Shown: positions 32,661 to 43,761, numbered from the stretch's first letter. The stretch: DNA of 64,000 nt from Actinomycetes bacterium (GCA_021785695.1 JAJYEQ010000001.1:97331-161330); one strand, 5' to 3'. Translations and numbers: made by a program. Notes: generated by a model not told the origin, from the sequence alone.

Positions 32661-33436
32661 TCCCGCTGGCCGAGGACGACCGGGCCGAGCCCGCGGTCCT
32701 CGAGCCCACCCGCCTGCACCGTCGGCGCCGCCTGGGCGAGGTGGCAGTGCTGTGCTTCTTTGGCGAGGTGCTCGACGCGTGGGCCGCGACGGGACGTCTG
32801 GTCGAGCGCTACCGGCTGCGCAGCGAGGTGGGCTGGAGCCCGGTCTACGACGTCGCCACGCCGGCCGGCCCCGTCGCCGTCGTCCACGGGGGCTTCGGCG
32901 CCCCCTTCTCGGCCGTCGTGATGGAGGAGCTGATCGCCCTGGGGGCCACCACGCTCGTCGCCTGCGGCGGGGCCGGCGCCCTGGTCGACCTGGACGTCGG
33001 CCACGTAGTGGTCGTGGACTCGGCCCTGCGCGACGAGGGCACCAGCTTCCACTACGCGCCCGCGGGCCGGGTGCTCGCCGCCGACCCGGCCGGCGTGGCC
33101 GCCTTGGCCGGCGTGGCCCAGCGCCGCGGCCTCCCCTACAGCGTGGGGCGCACCTGGACGACCGACGCGATCTTCCGCGAGACGCGCGGGCGCGTCGCGC
33201 GGCGCGTCGCGGAGGGCTGCGTGGTCGTCGACATGGAGGCCGCGGCGTTCCTGGCCGTGGCCGCCTACCGCGACGTGCGCTTCGCCCAGCTCCTCTACGC
33301 GGGCGACTCGCTGGTGGCCCAGTGGGATCACCGCGGCTGGCTGCACGCCACCGAGCGACGCACCGAGCTGCTCGAGGCGGCCATCGAGGGGGCCCTCGCC
33401 CTCCACGGGGAGCGCCCGCTGGCGCGCCCCGAGTGA
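32639..33436 (+). CDS. Nucleoside phosphorylase family protein (uridine-phosphorylase-like)
   Basis: 265 aa. The PNP/UDP fold is visible from VHGGFGAPFSAVVMEEL, ACGGAGALVDLDVGHVVV (phosphate-loop region) and VVVDMEAAAFLAVA, which holds the Met-Glu pair that contacts the ribose. It would split a nucleoside to the base and ribose-1-phosphate. Base choice is unclear. The ATG overlaps the SCP2-like gene by 22 nt, so it probably is the last gene of the sdh transcript; the biochemical link to succinate oxidation is not obvious. Confidence 0.82.
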   Translation: MAERDELIPLAEDDRAEPAVLEPTRLHRRRRLGEVAVLCFFGEVLDAWAATGRLVERYRLRSEVGWSPVYDVATPAGPVAVVHGGFGAPFSAVVMEELIALGATTLVACGGAGALVDLDVGHVVVVDSALRDEGTSFHYAPAGRVLAADPAGVAALAGVAQRRGLPYSVGRTWTTDAIFRETRGRVARRVAEGCVVVDMEAAAFLAVAAYRDVRFAQLLYAGDSLVAQWDHRGWLHATERRTELLEAAIEGALALHGERPLARPE

Positions 33437-33518
33437 TTCACTCTGGCTATCACGCACCTCGCTGGGACCCCTGGCCACCGACGCCCGCCGCGGGCACGCT
33501 GGGTACGAGAGGAGAACC

Positions 33519-34685
33519 ATGACCCCCCCTGATCGCCCCCTGGCCCACCTGCTCGACTCGACCGAGGGCTCCGGCCCGGTCCACTTCGGCCCCAACTGGT
33601 TCGCCGCCGTCATGGGCACGGGCATCGTGGCCACCGCGGCGGTCCTCCTGCCCTACCACGTGCCGGGACTCGACGCGGTCGCCGTGGTCGTGTGGGCGCT
33701 GGCGGCCGGGCTGCTCGCGGTGCTGGTGGTCGCCACCGCCGTCCACTGGCTGCGCTCGCCGCACCAGGCCCGCCGCTACGGCCACGACAGCACCATGGCC
33801 CAGTTCTACGGCGCGCCACCCATGGCCTTCATGACCGTGGGTGCGGGCGCGATCGTCGTGGCCTCGGGCGTCCTCGGGATGCGCGTGGCCGTCGACCTGG
33901 ACTGGGTGCTGTGGACGATCGGCACGGTGACCGGTCTGCTCAGCGCCACCGTCATCCCCTACCGCCTCTTCACCTCGATCACGGTGCGCCCCGACGGGGC
34001 CTTCGGGGGCTGGCTGATGCCCATCGTGCCGCCGATGGTGTCGGCCTCCACCGGGGCCCTGCTGCTGGCCCACGTGGCCTCGCCGGGTGCGCGCGCCACC
34101 CTCTTCTACGCCCTGTTCGCGGAGTTCGGCATGAGCCTGGTCGTGGCCCTGGCGATCATCACGCTGATCTGGTCGCGCCTGGCCCACTACGGGTCCTCGA
34201 TGAGCGGGCGGGTGCCGACGCTGTGGATCGTCCTGGGTCCCGTCGGCCAGTCCATCACGGCCGCCGGGCTGCTGGGGGCCAACGCGGCCCTGGCCGTCCC
34301 GGGACCGGTGGCCCACGCCTTCTCGCTCTTCGCCATCCTCTACGGCGTGCCGATGTGGGGCTTCGCCCTGCTGTGGGCCACGCTGGCCCTGGCCATCACC
34401 GTGCGCACGGCGCGCGCCCACCTGCCGTTCTCGCTGACCTGGTGGAGCTTCACGTTCCCCGTGGGGGTGACGGTGACCGGGACGATCCGCCTGGCCGCCG
34501 AGACGGGCCTGAGCGCCTTCCGCGTGGCCAGCGCCGTCGGGCTGGTGGCGCTGGTGGGCGCCTGGGCGACCGTCGCGGTGCGCACGGCGCGCGCCGCCCA
34601 CCGCGAGGCGCTCCTGGCACACCCCACCCCGGCGGCGGCCGTCGGGGTGAAGGCCGGTGACCTGGTGACCTCAAGCGCGGCCTGA
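33519..34685 (+). CDS. SLAC1/TDT (TehA-family) anion or dicarboxylate carrier
   Basis: 388 aa with ten predicted helices. FGPNWFAAVMGTGIVATA at the N-terminus is the characteristic TDT/SLAC1 opening, and helix 9 contains WWSFTFPVGVTV, also a family signature. Related proteins transport malate, sulfite or other anions. The position between sdh and mdh suggests a dicarboxylate, but this is inference. The ATG at 33519 has GAGAGGAG upstream. The gene converges on mdh with 31 nt between the stops and no clear hairpin. Confidence 0.85.
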   Translation: MTPPDRPLAHLLDSTEGSGPVHFGPNWFAAVMGTGIVATAAVLLPYHVPGLDAVAVVVWALAAGLLAVLVVATAVHWLRSPHQARRYGHDSTMAQFYGAPPMAFMTVGAGAIVVASGVLGMRVAVDLDWVLWTIGTVTGLLSATVIPYRLFTSITVRPDGAFGGWLMPIVPPMVSASTGALLLAHVASPGARATLFYALFAEFGMSLVVALAIITLIWSRLAHYGSSMSGRVPTLWIVLGPVGQSITAAGLLGANAALAVPGPVAHAFSLFAILYGVPMWGFALLWATLALAITVRTARAHLPFSLTWWSFTFPVGVTVTGTIRLAAETGLSAFRVASAVGLVALVGAWATVAVRTARAAHREALLAHPTPAAAVGVKAGDLVTSSAA

Positions 34686-34716
34686 GCCGCGCGCGCGCCG
34701 GGGACCGCGAAGGCTC

Positions 34717-35706
34717 CTAGACCAGGCCTAGCTTCACGACCTCGTCGCGCTCGGCCAGCAGCTCGTCGGTCGTCACCTGGATCTTCTCGGCGGCGAACTC
34801 GTCGCGCGTGAAGCCCTCCTTGACGTGCCAGGCACCGCTGGCGTCCACGCGCACCGGCAGGCCGAAGGTCAGCCCCTCGGGCACCCCGTACTCGCCGTGG
34901 CTGGTCACCGAGACCGAGACGCAGTCATCGTCGGGCGTCGGCGTGGTGAGCCCGACGACCGTGTCGATGGCGGCGTTGGCCGCCGAGGCGGCCGAGCTGG
35001 CGCCGCGCGCCTCGATGATGGCGGCGCCCCGCTTCTGGACGGTGCTCAAGAACGCCCCGGTCAGCCAGGCCTCGTCGTCGATGGCCTCGGGCACGGGCCG
35101 CCCGTCGACGGTGGCGTTGAGGACGTCGGGGAACTGGGTGGCCGAGTGGTTGCCCCACACCGCCAGGTTCTTGACCCCGGCGACCGACGTGCCCAGGCGC
35201 TTGGCGATCTGGGTCTCGGCGCGGTTCTGGTCCAGCCGGGTCATCGAGAACCAGCGCTCCGCGGGGACGTCGGGCGCGCTGGTGCGCGCGATCAGGCAGT
35301 TGGTGTTGCAGGGGTTGCCCACCACCAGCACGCGGACGTCGCTGGCGGCGTTGCGGGCGATGGCCTGGCCCTGGGGCTTGAAGATGCCGCCGTTGATCGA
35401 GAGCAGGTCACCACGCTCCATGCCGGCCTTGCGGGGCACCGAGCCCACCAGGAGCGCCCAGGACGTGTCGGTGAAGGCGACGTCCAGGTTGCTCGTGGCC
35501 TCGATGCCGGCCAGCAGCGGGAAGGCGCAGTCGTCGAGCTCCATGACAACGCCCTCGAGCGCCTTCATGGCCGGCTCGATCTCGAGCAGGCGCAGCACGA
35601 TCGGGGTGGTGGGCCCGAGCATCTGGCCCGAGGCGATGCGGAAGAGGAGCTGGTAGCCGATCTGGCCCGCGGCTCCAGTCACGGTGACGTGAACGGGGGT
35701 GGTCAT
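34717..35706 (-). CDS. mdh: Malate dehydrogenase
   Basis: 329 aa. [19 protein letters not shown] is the NAD-binding Gly motif of the cytosolic-type MDH group. GNPCNTN and [10 protein letters not shown] hold substrate Arg residues, and [11 protein letters not shown] carries the catalytic His. It oxidises malate to oxaloacetate with NAD+. The ATG at 35706 follows AAGGAAG. It lies 17 nt downstream of icd on the same strand, so the two TCA-cycle genes form an operon. Confidence 0.97.
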   Translation of the reverse strand: MTTPVHVTVTGAAGQIGYQLLFRIASGQMLGPTTPIVLRLLEIEPAMKALEGVVMELDDCAFPLLAGIEATSNLDVAFTDTSWALLVGSVPRKAGMERGDLLSINGGIFKPQGQAIARNAASDVRVLVVGNPCNTNCLIARTSAPDVPAERWFSMTRLDQNRAETQIAKRLGTSVAGVKNLAVWGNHSATQFPDVLNATVDGRPVPEAIDDEAWLTGAFLSTVQKRGAAIIEARGASSAASAANAAIDTVVGLTTPTPDDDCVSVSVTSHGEYGVPEGLTFGLPVRVDASGAWHVKEGFTRDEFAAEKIQVTTDELLAERDEVVKLGLV

Positions 35707-35723
35707 GTCGCTTCCTTTCTCGC

Positions 35724-36920
<1,197 letters not shown>

Positions 36921-36937
36921 GAACGCCATCCTACGAC

Positions 36938-36963
36938 GGTCCCCGGGAGGCCCTTCGGGGACC
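36938..36963 (-). terminator. Hairpin between metF and icd
   Basis: GGTCCCCG and CGGGGACC pair across a 10-nt loop, just after the metF stop. It should end the long upstream transcript and lies within the icd promoter region. Confidence 0.6.
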
Positions 36964-36970
36964 AAATACC

Positions 36971-37828
36971 CTACGACCCGGGGCCCAGCGCCTGGTGGAT
37001 CTCGCGGGTCGCGGGGGACCGGTTCAGGGTGTAGAAGTGCAGGCCCGGGGCCCCGCGCGCCAACAGCTCGGCCGACAGGGCCGTCGCGGCCTCGACGCCG
37101 GCGGCCCGCACCGCGGCGGCGCCGCCGCGCTCGTCGGCCGCACGCAGGCGCGCCACCAGGGGCGCGGGCACCGGGGCCCCCATCTGGGCCATGCGGGCGA
37201 TGCTCGACAGGGAGGTGACCGGCATCACGCCGGGCAGCACCGGCCGGTCGACCCCGCGTGAGGCCAGGTCGGCGACCAGGCCGCTCCACTCCTCGGCCGC
37301 GAAGAAGAACTGGGTGATGGCGAAGTCGGCCGCGGCCAGCTTGGCGGCCAGGCGGTCCCGGTCGGCGGCCAGGTCCACCGAGTCGGGGTGCCCGGCCGGG
37401 TGGGCGGCCACCCCGATCGCGAAGCCCCCCACGTCGCGCACCAGGCGCACCAGGTCGTCGGCGTGGGCGAAGTCGCCGGGCGCCTCGGACTGGCCGGCGG
37501 GCGCGTCGCCGCCCAGCACCAGGACGTTCTCCACGCCCGCGGCGCGGTAGCGCGCGAGCAGCTCGACCAGGTCGTCCCGGTGCTGGCCCCGGGCGACCAG
37601 GTGAGCCATGGTGGTCAGGCGCCCGGCGCGCTGGATCTGGGTGACGAGCTCGAAGGTCCGCTCGCGGGCGGCCGGTCCCCCGCGGTTGGTCACCGAGACG
37701 AACGATGGCGCCAGCTCGACCAGGTCCGAGATCGTGGCGGCCAGGGTCGCGGCCTCCTCGGCCGAGCGCGGCGGGAAGAACTCGAAGGAGCGGGTCGGCC
37801 CGCGCGCCAGGAGCTGGTCGATGCGCAC
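36971..37828 (-). CDS. metF: Methylenetetrahydrofolate reductase
   Basis: 285-aa FAD enzyme that reduces 5,10-methylene-THF to 5-methyl-THF for methionine synthesis. SFEFFPPRS is the N-terminal catalytic motif with its Glu. [14 protein letters not shown] and VLVLGGDAP follow in order, and ITQFFF precedes the C-terminal half. The length matches bacterial MetF. The start GTG or ATG near 37828 comes 4 nt after the cupin gene stop. It is the last gene of the folate/purine operon. Confidence 0.93.
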   Translation of the reverse strand: MRIDQLLARGPTRSFEFFPPRSAEEAATLAATISDLVELAPSFVSVTNRGGPAARERTFELVTQIQRAGRLTTMAHLVARGQHRDDLVELLARYRAAGVENVLVLGGDAPAGQSEAPGDFAHADDLVRLVRDVGGFAIGVAAHPAGHPDSVDLAADRDRLAAKLAAADFAITQFFFAAEEWSGLVADLASRGVDRPVLPGVMPVTSLSSIARMAQMGAPVPAPLVARLRAADERGGAAAVRAAGVEAATALSAELLARGAPGLHFYTLNRSPATREIHQALGPGS

Positions 37829-37832
37829 CGGG

Positions 37833-38204
37833 TCAGCCGGCTCGCCCGTAGTCGTCGCTCAGGCGCTCGATGTCGTCCTCGCCAAAGGAGGTCCCCGTCT
37901 GCACCTCGATGAAGACCACCGGGTCGGGACCCCGGGCCTCGACCCGGTGGGCCTGGCCCACCGCGATGTCGACGCTGTCGCCCGGGCCCACGATGCGCAC
38001 CTCGTCGTCGATCGTCACGCGGCCCGATCCCGCGACCACGAACCAGTGCTCGGCGCGCTGGCGGTGGCGCTGGTAGCTCAGGCGCTGGCCGGGGGCCACG
38101 ACGATGCGCTTGACCTTGTGATCGGCGGCCTCGCCCTCCAGCACGACGTAGCTGCCCCAGGGGCGCTCGTCGCGCTCGCGGCCCCGCTCGTCGACGTCGC
38201 TCAC
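37833..38204 (-). CDS. Mannose-6-phosphate isomerase type II-like cupin
   Basis: 123 aa, a single cupin. ERPWGSYVVLEG opens the domain, the metal motif is QRHRQRAEHWFVVAGSG, and PGDSVDIAVGQAHRVE is the second half. It corresponds to the C-terminal isomerase domain of bifunctional ManC proteins, without the GDP-mannose pyrophosphorylase part. A role in fructose-6-P/mannose-6-P interconversion is plausible. The GTG overlaps the folD stop by 4 nt. A sugar isomerase between two folate genes is unexpected. Confidence 0.8.
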   Translation of the reverse strand: MSDVDERGRERDERPWGSYVVLEGEAADHKVKRIVVAPGQRLSYQRHRQRAEHWFVVAGSGRVTIDDEVRIVGPGDSVDIAVGQAHRVEARGPDPVVFIEVQTGTSFGEDDIERLSDDYGRAG

Positions 38205-39055
38205 CGGACTCGCTCCGCGGCGGTGACGGCGTTGCGCACCAGCATGGCCCGCGTCATGGGACCCACGCCGCCGATGCGCGGGCTGAGCCAGCCCGCGACC
38301 TCGGCCACGCCCTCGTCGACGTCGCTGAGCAGCTTGCGCCCCGCCCAGCTGGTGCCCGCGGCCACCACGGCGGCCCCGGGCCGGACCATGTCGGGGGTCA
38401 CCAGGCCGGCGCGGCCGGCCGCGGCCACCACGACGTCTCCCTGGCGCGTCAGCGCGCCCAGGTCCGCGACCCCGGTGTGCACCACGGTGACCGCGGCGTT
38501 GCAGCCCCGCCGCTTGGAGGCCAGCAGCAGCGCCAGGGGCCGCCCGATGGTCAGGCCGCGACCGATGACGACCACGTGGCGACCCTCGACGGGCACGTCG
38601 TAGGCGGCGAGGAGCTCGACGATGCCGGCCGGCGTGCAGGCCACCACCGTGGGCCGGCCCATGACCAGGCGGCCCAGGTTGACCGGGTGGAGCCCGTCGA
38701 CGTCCTTGTCCGGGTCCACGGCGCGCAGGGCCCGCTCCTCGTCCAGGCCCGCCGGCAGCGGGAGCTGCACCAAGATGGCGTGGACCCGGGGGTCGGCGTT
38801 CATGCGCCCGATGACCGCCTCGAGCTCGTCTTGGGTGACCGTGGCCGCCAGGTGCTCGTGGAACGAGGTCACCCCCACCTCGGCGCAGTCGGCGTGCTTC
38901 ATGGCCACGTAGGCCGTGCTGGCGGGGTCGTCGCCGACCAGGATGGTGCCCAGGCCGACCGGCCGCCCCGCGGCGGCCAGCCGGGCCGCCCGGTCGGCCA
39001 GCTGCATCTTGATGCGGGCGGCCACCGCCTGCCCGTCGAGTCGAATCGCGCTCAC
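38201..39055 (-). CDS. folD: Methylenetetrahydrofolate dehydrogenase/cyclohydrolase
   Basis: 284-aa bifunctional enzyme that makes 10-formyl-THF from 5,10-methylene-THF. VGLGTILVGDDPASTAYV opens with the family signature, then YVAMKHADCAEVG holds the catalytic Lys. VQLPLPAGLD and HPVNLG are substrate loops, and VIGRGLTIGRPLALLL binds NADP. Its product is used by purN and purH immediately upstream. It starts 9 nt after the purH stop. Confidence 0.96.
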   Translation of the reverse strand: MSAIRLDGQAVAARIKMQLADRAARLAAAGRPVGLGTILVGDDPASTAYVAMKHADCAEVGVTSFHEHLAATVTQDELEAVIGRMNADPRVHAILVQLPLPAGLDEERALRAVDPDKDVDGLHPVNLGRLVMGRPTVVACTPAGIVELLAAYDVPVEGRHVVVIGRGLTIGRPLALLLASKRRGCNAAVTVVHTGVADLGALTRQGDVVVAAAGRAGLVTPDMVRPGAAVVAAGTSWAGRKLLSDVDEGVAEVAGWLSPRIGGVGPMTRAMLVRNAVTAAERVR

Positions 39056-39064
39056 CGCTGCCTC

Positions 39065-40597
39065 CTAGTGCCGAAAGTGCCGCTCGCCGGTCAGCAGGAG
39101 AGCGATCCCGGCGTGGTCGGCGGCCGCGATGACCTCGTCGTCGCGCACCGAGCCGCCGGGCTCGACGACCGCGCGCACGCCGGCCGCGACCAGGGCCTCG
39201 AGCCCGTCAGCGAAGGGGAAGAAGGCGTCCGAGGCCGCGGCGGCCCCGCGAGCGCGCTCGCCGGCCTTGGCCACCGCGATCTGGGCCGACACCACCCGGG
39301 ACTGCTGACCCGCGCCCACGCCCACGGCGACGCCCTGGCGGGCCAGCACGATGGCGTTCGACGTGGTGCGCGCGCACACCCGCCAGGCCACCATCAGGTC
39401 CACCAGCTGGTCGGGCGTGGGCTGGACGGCCGTGACGCAGCGCCAGTCCCCGGGGGCGACGAGCAGCTCGTCGGGGCCCTGGACGAACGCGCTGGCCCCC
39501 ACGGTGCGCACGCTGCGCGCCAGGGGCTCGGGGGCCGGGCCGCTGAGCAGGCGCGTCGCCTTGCGCCGGGTGCGCAGGCGCTCCACGGCGGCCTCGGTGA
39601 AGGCGCCGGCCACGATGACGTCGGCCTGGGGACCCGCGGCCACGGCGTCGGCGACGGTCTCGTCGACCTCGCCCAGCAGGGCCACCACGCCGCCGAAGGC
39701 GCTCAGCGGGTCGGCCTCCAGAGCGGCGCCGTAGGCGGCGGCCAGGTCGCGCCCGAGGGCCGCGCCCGAGGCGTTGGCGTGCTTGACGATGACGGCCACG
39801 GCGTGGCCGGGCACGTCGTGGGCCAGCTCGTGGGCCAGGCGCCAGGCGGCGTCGGCGTCCAGCAGGTTGAGGTAGGACAGGGCCGAGCCGGCGTGCTGGG
39901 TCACGTGGTCCCACCACGGGTCCCGGCCCGCGATGCGGTAGCGGGCGCCGACCTGGTGGGGGTTCTCGCCGTAGCGCACCACCTGGGCGCGCTGCAGGGT
40001 CGGCTGCCACACCAGGGGCAGCGCGGCGCCCAGCGCCTCGGGGGCGTCCTCGTCCCCGCCCAGCCACTGGGCGATCGCCGCGTCGTAGGCGGCGGTGGTC
40101 TCGAAGGCCTCGCGCGCCAGGCGGCGCCGGGTCGACTCGCCGATCTGGCCCGCGGCGCGCAGCTCCTCGAGCACGCCGATGTACTGGTCGGGCCGCGTGA
40201 CCACGGCCACCGAGGCGTGGTTCTTGGCCGCGGCGCGCACCATGGTCGGCCCGCCCACGTCGATCAGCTCGATCGAGGGGTCGGCAGCGAAGGGGTACAG
40301 GTTGCACACCACCAGGTCGATGGTCCCGATCCCGTGGCCGGCCAGGTCGGCCAGGTGCTCGGCCCGGCTGCGGTCGGCCAGGATCCCGCCGTGGATGGCC
40401 GGGTGCAGGGTCTTGACCCGTCCGCCGAGCATCTCGGGAAAGCCGGTCAGGTCCGCGACGTCGCGGTGGGCGATGCCGGCCGCCGCCAGGGCCATGGCCG
40501 TGCCGCCCGAGGCCACCAGCTCGCAGTCCAGGTCGGCCAGACCCTGGGCCAGCTCGACCAGCCCGGTCTTGTCCCACACGCTCAGCAGTGCCCGCAC
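39065..40597 (-). CDS. purH: Bifunctional AICAR transformylase/IMP cyclohydrolase
   Basis: 510 aa. The N-terminal IMP cyclohydrolase domain has [18 protein letters not shown] (split as [12 protein letters not shown]), [12 protein letters not shown] and [15 protein letters not shown]. The C-terminal formyltransferase domain has [11 protein letters not shown] with the catalytic Lys-His pair and PFADGLE near the end. It performs the last two steps of IMP synthesis. The GTG start at 40597 lies inside purN, a 16-nt overlap, so the two are translationally coupled. Confidence 0.96.
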   Translation of the reverse strand: MRALLSVWDKTGLVELAQGLADLDCELVASGGTAMALAAAGIAHRDVADLTGFPEMLGGRVKTLHPAIHGGILADRSRAEHLADLAGHGIGTIDLVVCNLYPFAADPSIELIDVGGPTMVRAAAKNHASVAVVTRPDQYIGVLEELRAAGQIGESTRRRLAREAFETTAAYDAAIAQWLGGDEDAPEALGAALPLVWQPTLQRAQVVRYGENPHQVGARYRIAGRDPWWDHVTQHAGSALSYLNLLDADAAWRLAHELAHDVPGHAVAVIVKHANASGAALGRDLAAAYGAALEADPLSAFGGVVALLGEVDETVADAVAAGPQADVIVAGAFTEAAVERLRTRRKATRLLSGPAPEPLARSVRTVGASAFVQGPDELLVAPGDWRCVTAVQPTPDQLVDLMVAWRVCARTTSNAIVLARQGVAVGVGAGQQSRVVSAQIAVAKAGERARGAAAASDAFFPFADGLEALVAAGVRAVVEPGGSVRDDEVIAAADHAGIALLLTGERHFRH

Positions 40598-41208
40598 TCG
40601 TCCTCCTCGACCTCGGCCACGCTACTGGGCTCGCGACCCACGCTCAGCGCCGCCAGCGCGCGGGCCACGACCGCCGGGTACAGGTCGCGCTCGACCTCCT
40701 TGATGCGCTCGTGGAGGCTCTCGACGGTGTCGTGGGCCCGCACGGCCACGCGGCGCTGGGCCAGGATCGGCCCGTCGTCGAGCGCCTCGGTGGCCACGTG
40801 GACGGTGCAGCCGGTCTCGCGCACCCCGGCCGCCAGGGCGGCCGGCACCGCGTGCCAGCCGCGGAAGGCCGGCAGCAGGCTGGGGTGGGTGTTGAGGACC
40901 CGGCCCGGGAAGGCCGCGTGGAAGGGCGCGGCCAGCACCGTGCCGAAGCCCGCCATGGCCACCAGGTCGACGCGCTGGTCGGCCAGCAGCGCGGCCAGGT
41001 CGGCGCTGTAGCGCTGGCGATCGAAGTCGGGGCCGAATCCCCCGTAGGGGCCCCGGTCCAGCACCAGGGCGTCCAGCCCGGCGCGCTCGGCCACCTCGAC
41101 CCCCCGGCACGACCGGTCGGCTGCCACCACGGCGACCTCCAGGCCACTGGCCAGCATCGCCTCGAGGATGGTGCCCGACCCCGACACCAAGACGGCGAGG
41201 CGCGCCAT
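40582..41208 (-). CDS. purN: Phosphoribosylglycinamide formyltransferase
   Basis: 208 aa. LAVLVSGSGTILEAML is the phosphate-binding start. MAGFGTVL and LNTHPSLLPAFRGWHA carry the catalytic Asn-His pair, and DDGPILAQ the catalytic Asp. It moves the formyl group of 10-formyl-THF to GAR in purine synthesis. The start is 4 nt after the sucD stop. The acidic, Cys-containing tail is not typical but short. Confidence 0.95.
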   Translation of the reverse strand: MARLAVLVSGSGTILEAMLASGLEVAVVAADRSCRGVEVAERAGLDALVLDRGPYGGFGPDFDRQRYSADLAALLADQRVDLVAMAGFGTVLAAPFHAAFPGRVLNTHPSLLPAFRGWHAVPAALAAGVRETGCTVHVATEALDDGPILAQRRVAVRAHDTVESLHERIKEVERDLYPAVVARALAALSVGREPSSVAEVEEDECGHC

Positions 41209-41212
41209 CGCC

Positions 41213-42097
41213 CTAGAGCGCCCGGACCAGCTCGACCATCTTCTCGCCGGCCTCCGTCGGGTTCTGGCAGACGTGCACCCCGGCGGCGGCCAGGGCCGCC
41301 ATCTTGGCCTGGGCGGTGCCCTTGGTCCCCGAGATGATGGCGCCGGCGTGGCCCATCTTGCGCCCCGGGGGGGCGGTGACCCCGGCGATGTAGGCCACCA
41401 CCGGCTTGGTCATGTGGGCGGCGATCCACTCGGCGGCGCGCTCCTCCTCGGAGCCGCCGATCTCGCCGATCATCATGACCGCCTTGGTGTCGGGATCGTC
41501 CTGGAAGGCGCTCAGGCAGTCGATGAAGTTGGTGCCCGGCACCGGGTCGCCCCCGATGCCCACGCACGTCGTCTGGCCGACCCCCTGCTGGGAGAGCTCG
41601 TAGAGCGCCTGGTAGGTCAGGGTGCCCGAGCGCGACACGATGCCCACGGGGCCGCCGGCCAGGGCGATCTCGCCGGCCGTGATGCCGATGTTGCACTTGC
41701 CCGGGCTGATCACGCCGGGGCAGTTGGGGCCCAGCAGGCGCACCCCGGGGAACTCCTCGACCAGGCGGTTGTAGGTGCGGGCCTCGTCGTGGGCCGGGAT
41801 GCCCTCGGTGATGCAGACGATGAGGGTGATGCCGGCCTGCGCCGCCTCGAGGATGGCCGCCGAGGCGAACGGGGGGGGCACGACCACGAAGGAGGCCGTG
41901 GCCCCGGTCACCGAGACGGCCTCGGCCACGGTGTTGTAGACGGGGATGCCGTCCACGTCGGTGCCGCCCTTGCCCGGGGTGACCCCGGCGACGACCTTGG
42001 TGCCGTAGTCGCGGTTGCGCAGGCCGTGGAACCGGCCCTGGGAGCCGGTCAGCCCCTGGACGATGACGGTGGTGTTCTCGTCGACGAAGATGCTCAT
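41213..42097 (-). CDS. sucD: Succinyl-CoA synthetase alpha subunit
   Basis: 294 aa. The CoA-binding domain opens with [16 protein letters not shown] and PGKGG. The phosphorylated-His region reads [11 protein letters not shown] with the active His. [11 protein letters not shown] and GEIGGSEEE are ligase motifs. With SucC it makes ATP or GTP from succinyl-CoA. The ATG at 42097 has GAGGAG 5 nt upstream and lies 8 nt after the sucC stop. Confidence 0.97.
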   Translation of the reverse strand: MSIFVDENTTVIVQGLTGSQGRFHGLRNRDYGTKVVAGVTPGKGGTDVDGIPVYNTVAEAVSVTGATASFVVVPPPFASAAILEAAQAGITLIVCITEGIPAHDEARTYNRLVEEFPGVRLLGPNCPGVISPGKCNIGITAGEIALAGGPVGIVSRSGTLTYQALYELSQQGVGQTTCVGIGGDPVPGTNFIDCLSAFQDDPDTKAVMMIGEIGGSEEERAAEWIAAHMTKPVVAYIAGVTAPPGRKMGHAGAIISGTKGTAQAKMAALAAAGVHVCQNPTEAGEKMVELVRAL

Positions 42098-42105
42098 GGG
42101 TCTCC

Positions 42106-43248
42106 TCAGTGGTTGGCCAGCGCCACCGCACGGCGGGCGGCGTCCAGCATGGTCGGCTCGGTCATCAGGTTCTCGCCCAGGTGGGGGGCCAGGATCGCGC
42201 GGCCCTCCTCGGCGTTGGTGCCATCCAGGCGCAGCACGATGGGCGCGGCGATCTTGACGCGCCCCAGGGCCTCGAGGACGCCGCGGGCGACCTCGTCGAC
42301 CCGGGTGATGCCCCCGAAGATGTTGACGAAGATGGCCCGCACGCTCGGGTCGTGGTTGATCACCTCGAGGGCCGCGGCCATGACCCCGGCGTCGGCTCCG
42401 CCGCCGATGTCCAGGAAGTTGGCGGCGCTGCCGCCGACCTGGTTGACGACGTCCAGGGTCGACATGGCCAGGCCCGCGCCGTTGGCGATGATGCCGACGC
42501 TGCCCGACAGCCCGATGTAGTTGAGGCCCTTGGCCCGGGCCATCTGCTCGCGCGGGTCCTCGGTCTCGGTGGCGCGGAACTCGTCCCACTCGGGGTGGCG
42601 GTAGGCGGCGTTGTCGTCCAGGGTCACCTTGGCGTCCAGCGCGTGCACCCGGCCGTCGGGGGTGAGGATCAGCGGGTTGACCTCGGTCAGGTCGCAGTCG
42701 CCCTCGGTGTAGCAGCGATACAGCGCCACCAGCAGGTCGGCCGCGCCCGCGCGGGCCACCTCGTCGAGGCCCGCCTCGGCCACCCAGCGCCGCGCGGTCG
42801 CCACGTCGAGGCCCACGACCGGGTCGATGGCCAAGGTGGCGATGGCGTCGGGGCTCTCGGCGGCCACCGTCTCGATCTCGACCCCGCCCTGGGCGCTCAG
42901 CATGCCCAGGTGCACCTTGTTGGGGCGGTCCAGGGTGAACGAGGCGTAGTACTCGCGCGCGATGTCGCTGGCGTGCTCGACCCACAGGCGGCCCACCACG
43001 TGGCCCTTGATGTCCAGCCCGAGGATGCTGCCGGCGTGGCGAGCGGCCTCCTCGGCGTTGGCGGCCAGCTTGACGCCGCCGGCCTTGCCGCGCCCGCCCA
43101 CCTTGACCTGGGCCTTGATCACGACCGGGTAGCCCACGCGCGTGGCCACGGCGACGGCCTGCTCGACGGTGTCGGCGATGTCGCCGGCCGACACCGGGAT
43201 GCCGTAGCGCGCGAAGTACTGCTTGCCTTGGTACTCGAAGAGGTCCAT
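42106..43248 (-). CDS. sucC: Succinyl-CoA synthetase beta subunit
   Basis: 380 aa. [19 protein letters not shown] is the canonical start. The ATP-grasp domain has [19 protein letters not shown] and [35 protein letters not shown] closes the C-terminal domain. It binds the nucleotide and pairs with SucD. The ATG at 43248 lies 22 nt after the B12-binding subunit gene. The operon then continues through purine and folate genes. Confidence 0.97.
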   Translation of the reverse strand: MDLFEYQGKQYFARYGIPVSAGDIADTVEQAVAVATRVGYPVVIKAQVKVGGRGKAGGVKLAANAEEAARHAGSILGLDIKGHVVGRLWVEHASDIAREYYASFTLDRPNKVHLGMLSAQGGVEIETVAAESPDAIATLAIDPVVGLDVATARRWVAEAGLDEVARAGAADLLVALYRCYTEGDCDLTEVNPLILTPDGRVHALDAKVTLDDNAAYRHPEWDEFRATETEDPREQMARAKGLNYIGLSGSVGIIANGAGLAMSTLDVVNQVGGSAANFLDIGGGADAGVMAAALEVINHDPSVRAIFVNIFGGITRVDEVARGVLEALGRVKIAAPIVLRLDGTNAEEGRAILAPHLGENLMTEPTMLDAARRAVALANH

Positions 43249-43270
43249 ATCCGTCGCTTTCTCTGTGTGT

Positions 43271-43687
43271 CTAGGCGGGCACCGCGCGGGAGCCCTCGTC
43301 CAAGGTGGCCTCGAGCCACCGGCCGATCTCCTCCAGGGACGACCCGGGGGTGAAGACCCGGGCGACCCCCGCGGCCTCGAGGCCCGCGATGTCGGCCTCG
43401 GGGATGATGCCGCCCACCACCACGACGACGTCGGCGCGCCCCGCGGCCCCCAGCAGCTCGATGATGCGCGGCACCAGGACGCCGTGGGCCCCCGACAGGA
43501 GGCTGAGCCCCAGGGCGTCGGCGTCCTCGTCCACGACGGCCGCCACCACCTGCTCGGGAGTCTGGTGCAGCCCGGTGTAGACAACCTCGAAGCCGGCGTC
43601 GCGCAGCGTGCGGGCGATGACCTTGGCCCCCCGGTCGTGGCCGTCCAGGCCGGGCTTGGCCACGACCACGCGATAGGTGCGTCTCAT
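43271..43687 (-). CDS. Methylmalonyl-CoA mutase-type B12-binding subunit
   Basis: 138 aa. The cobalamin-binding signature [12 protein letters not shown] contains DxHxxG with the lower-ligand His. [10 protein letters not shown] and [12 protein letters not shown] are the other cofactor loops. It equals the C-terminal domain of methylmalonyl-CoA mutase as a separate small subunit, as in the archaeal-type and some actinobacterial enzymes. The catalytic large subunit must be encoded elsewhere. Being next to sucCD, it fits conversion of methylmalonyl-CoA to succinyl-CoA. The ATG at 43687 is used; the upstream in-frame GTG region reaches into the opposite promoter. Confidence 0.88.
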   Translation of the reverse strand: MRRTYRVVVAKPGLDGHDRGAKVIARTLRDAGFEVVYTGLHQTPEQVVAAVVDEDADALGLSLLSGAHGVLVPRIIELLGAAGRADVVVVVGGIIPEADIAGLEAAGVARVFTPGSSLEEIGRWLEATLDEGSRAVPA

Positions 43688-43761
43688 CGGGGACCAAGCA
43701 TAGAGCCGGGCGCCCCGCGCTCCTGGGGCGGCCCGGCCGGGCTGCGCCGCCAGCACGCGAG

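Noticed and set aside
41168-42520. Plus-strand open frame opposite sucD and sucC
   Set aside because: Antisense shadow of two certain genes; Gly/His/Ala-rich with no family features.
43249-43584. N-terminal extension of sucC into the B12-subunit gene
   Set aside because: The extension is an out-of-frame reading of the mutase subunit. SucC begins at its canonical [11 protein letters not shown].
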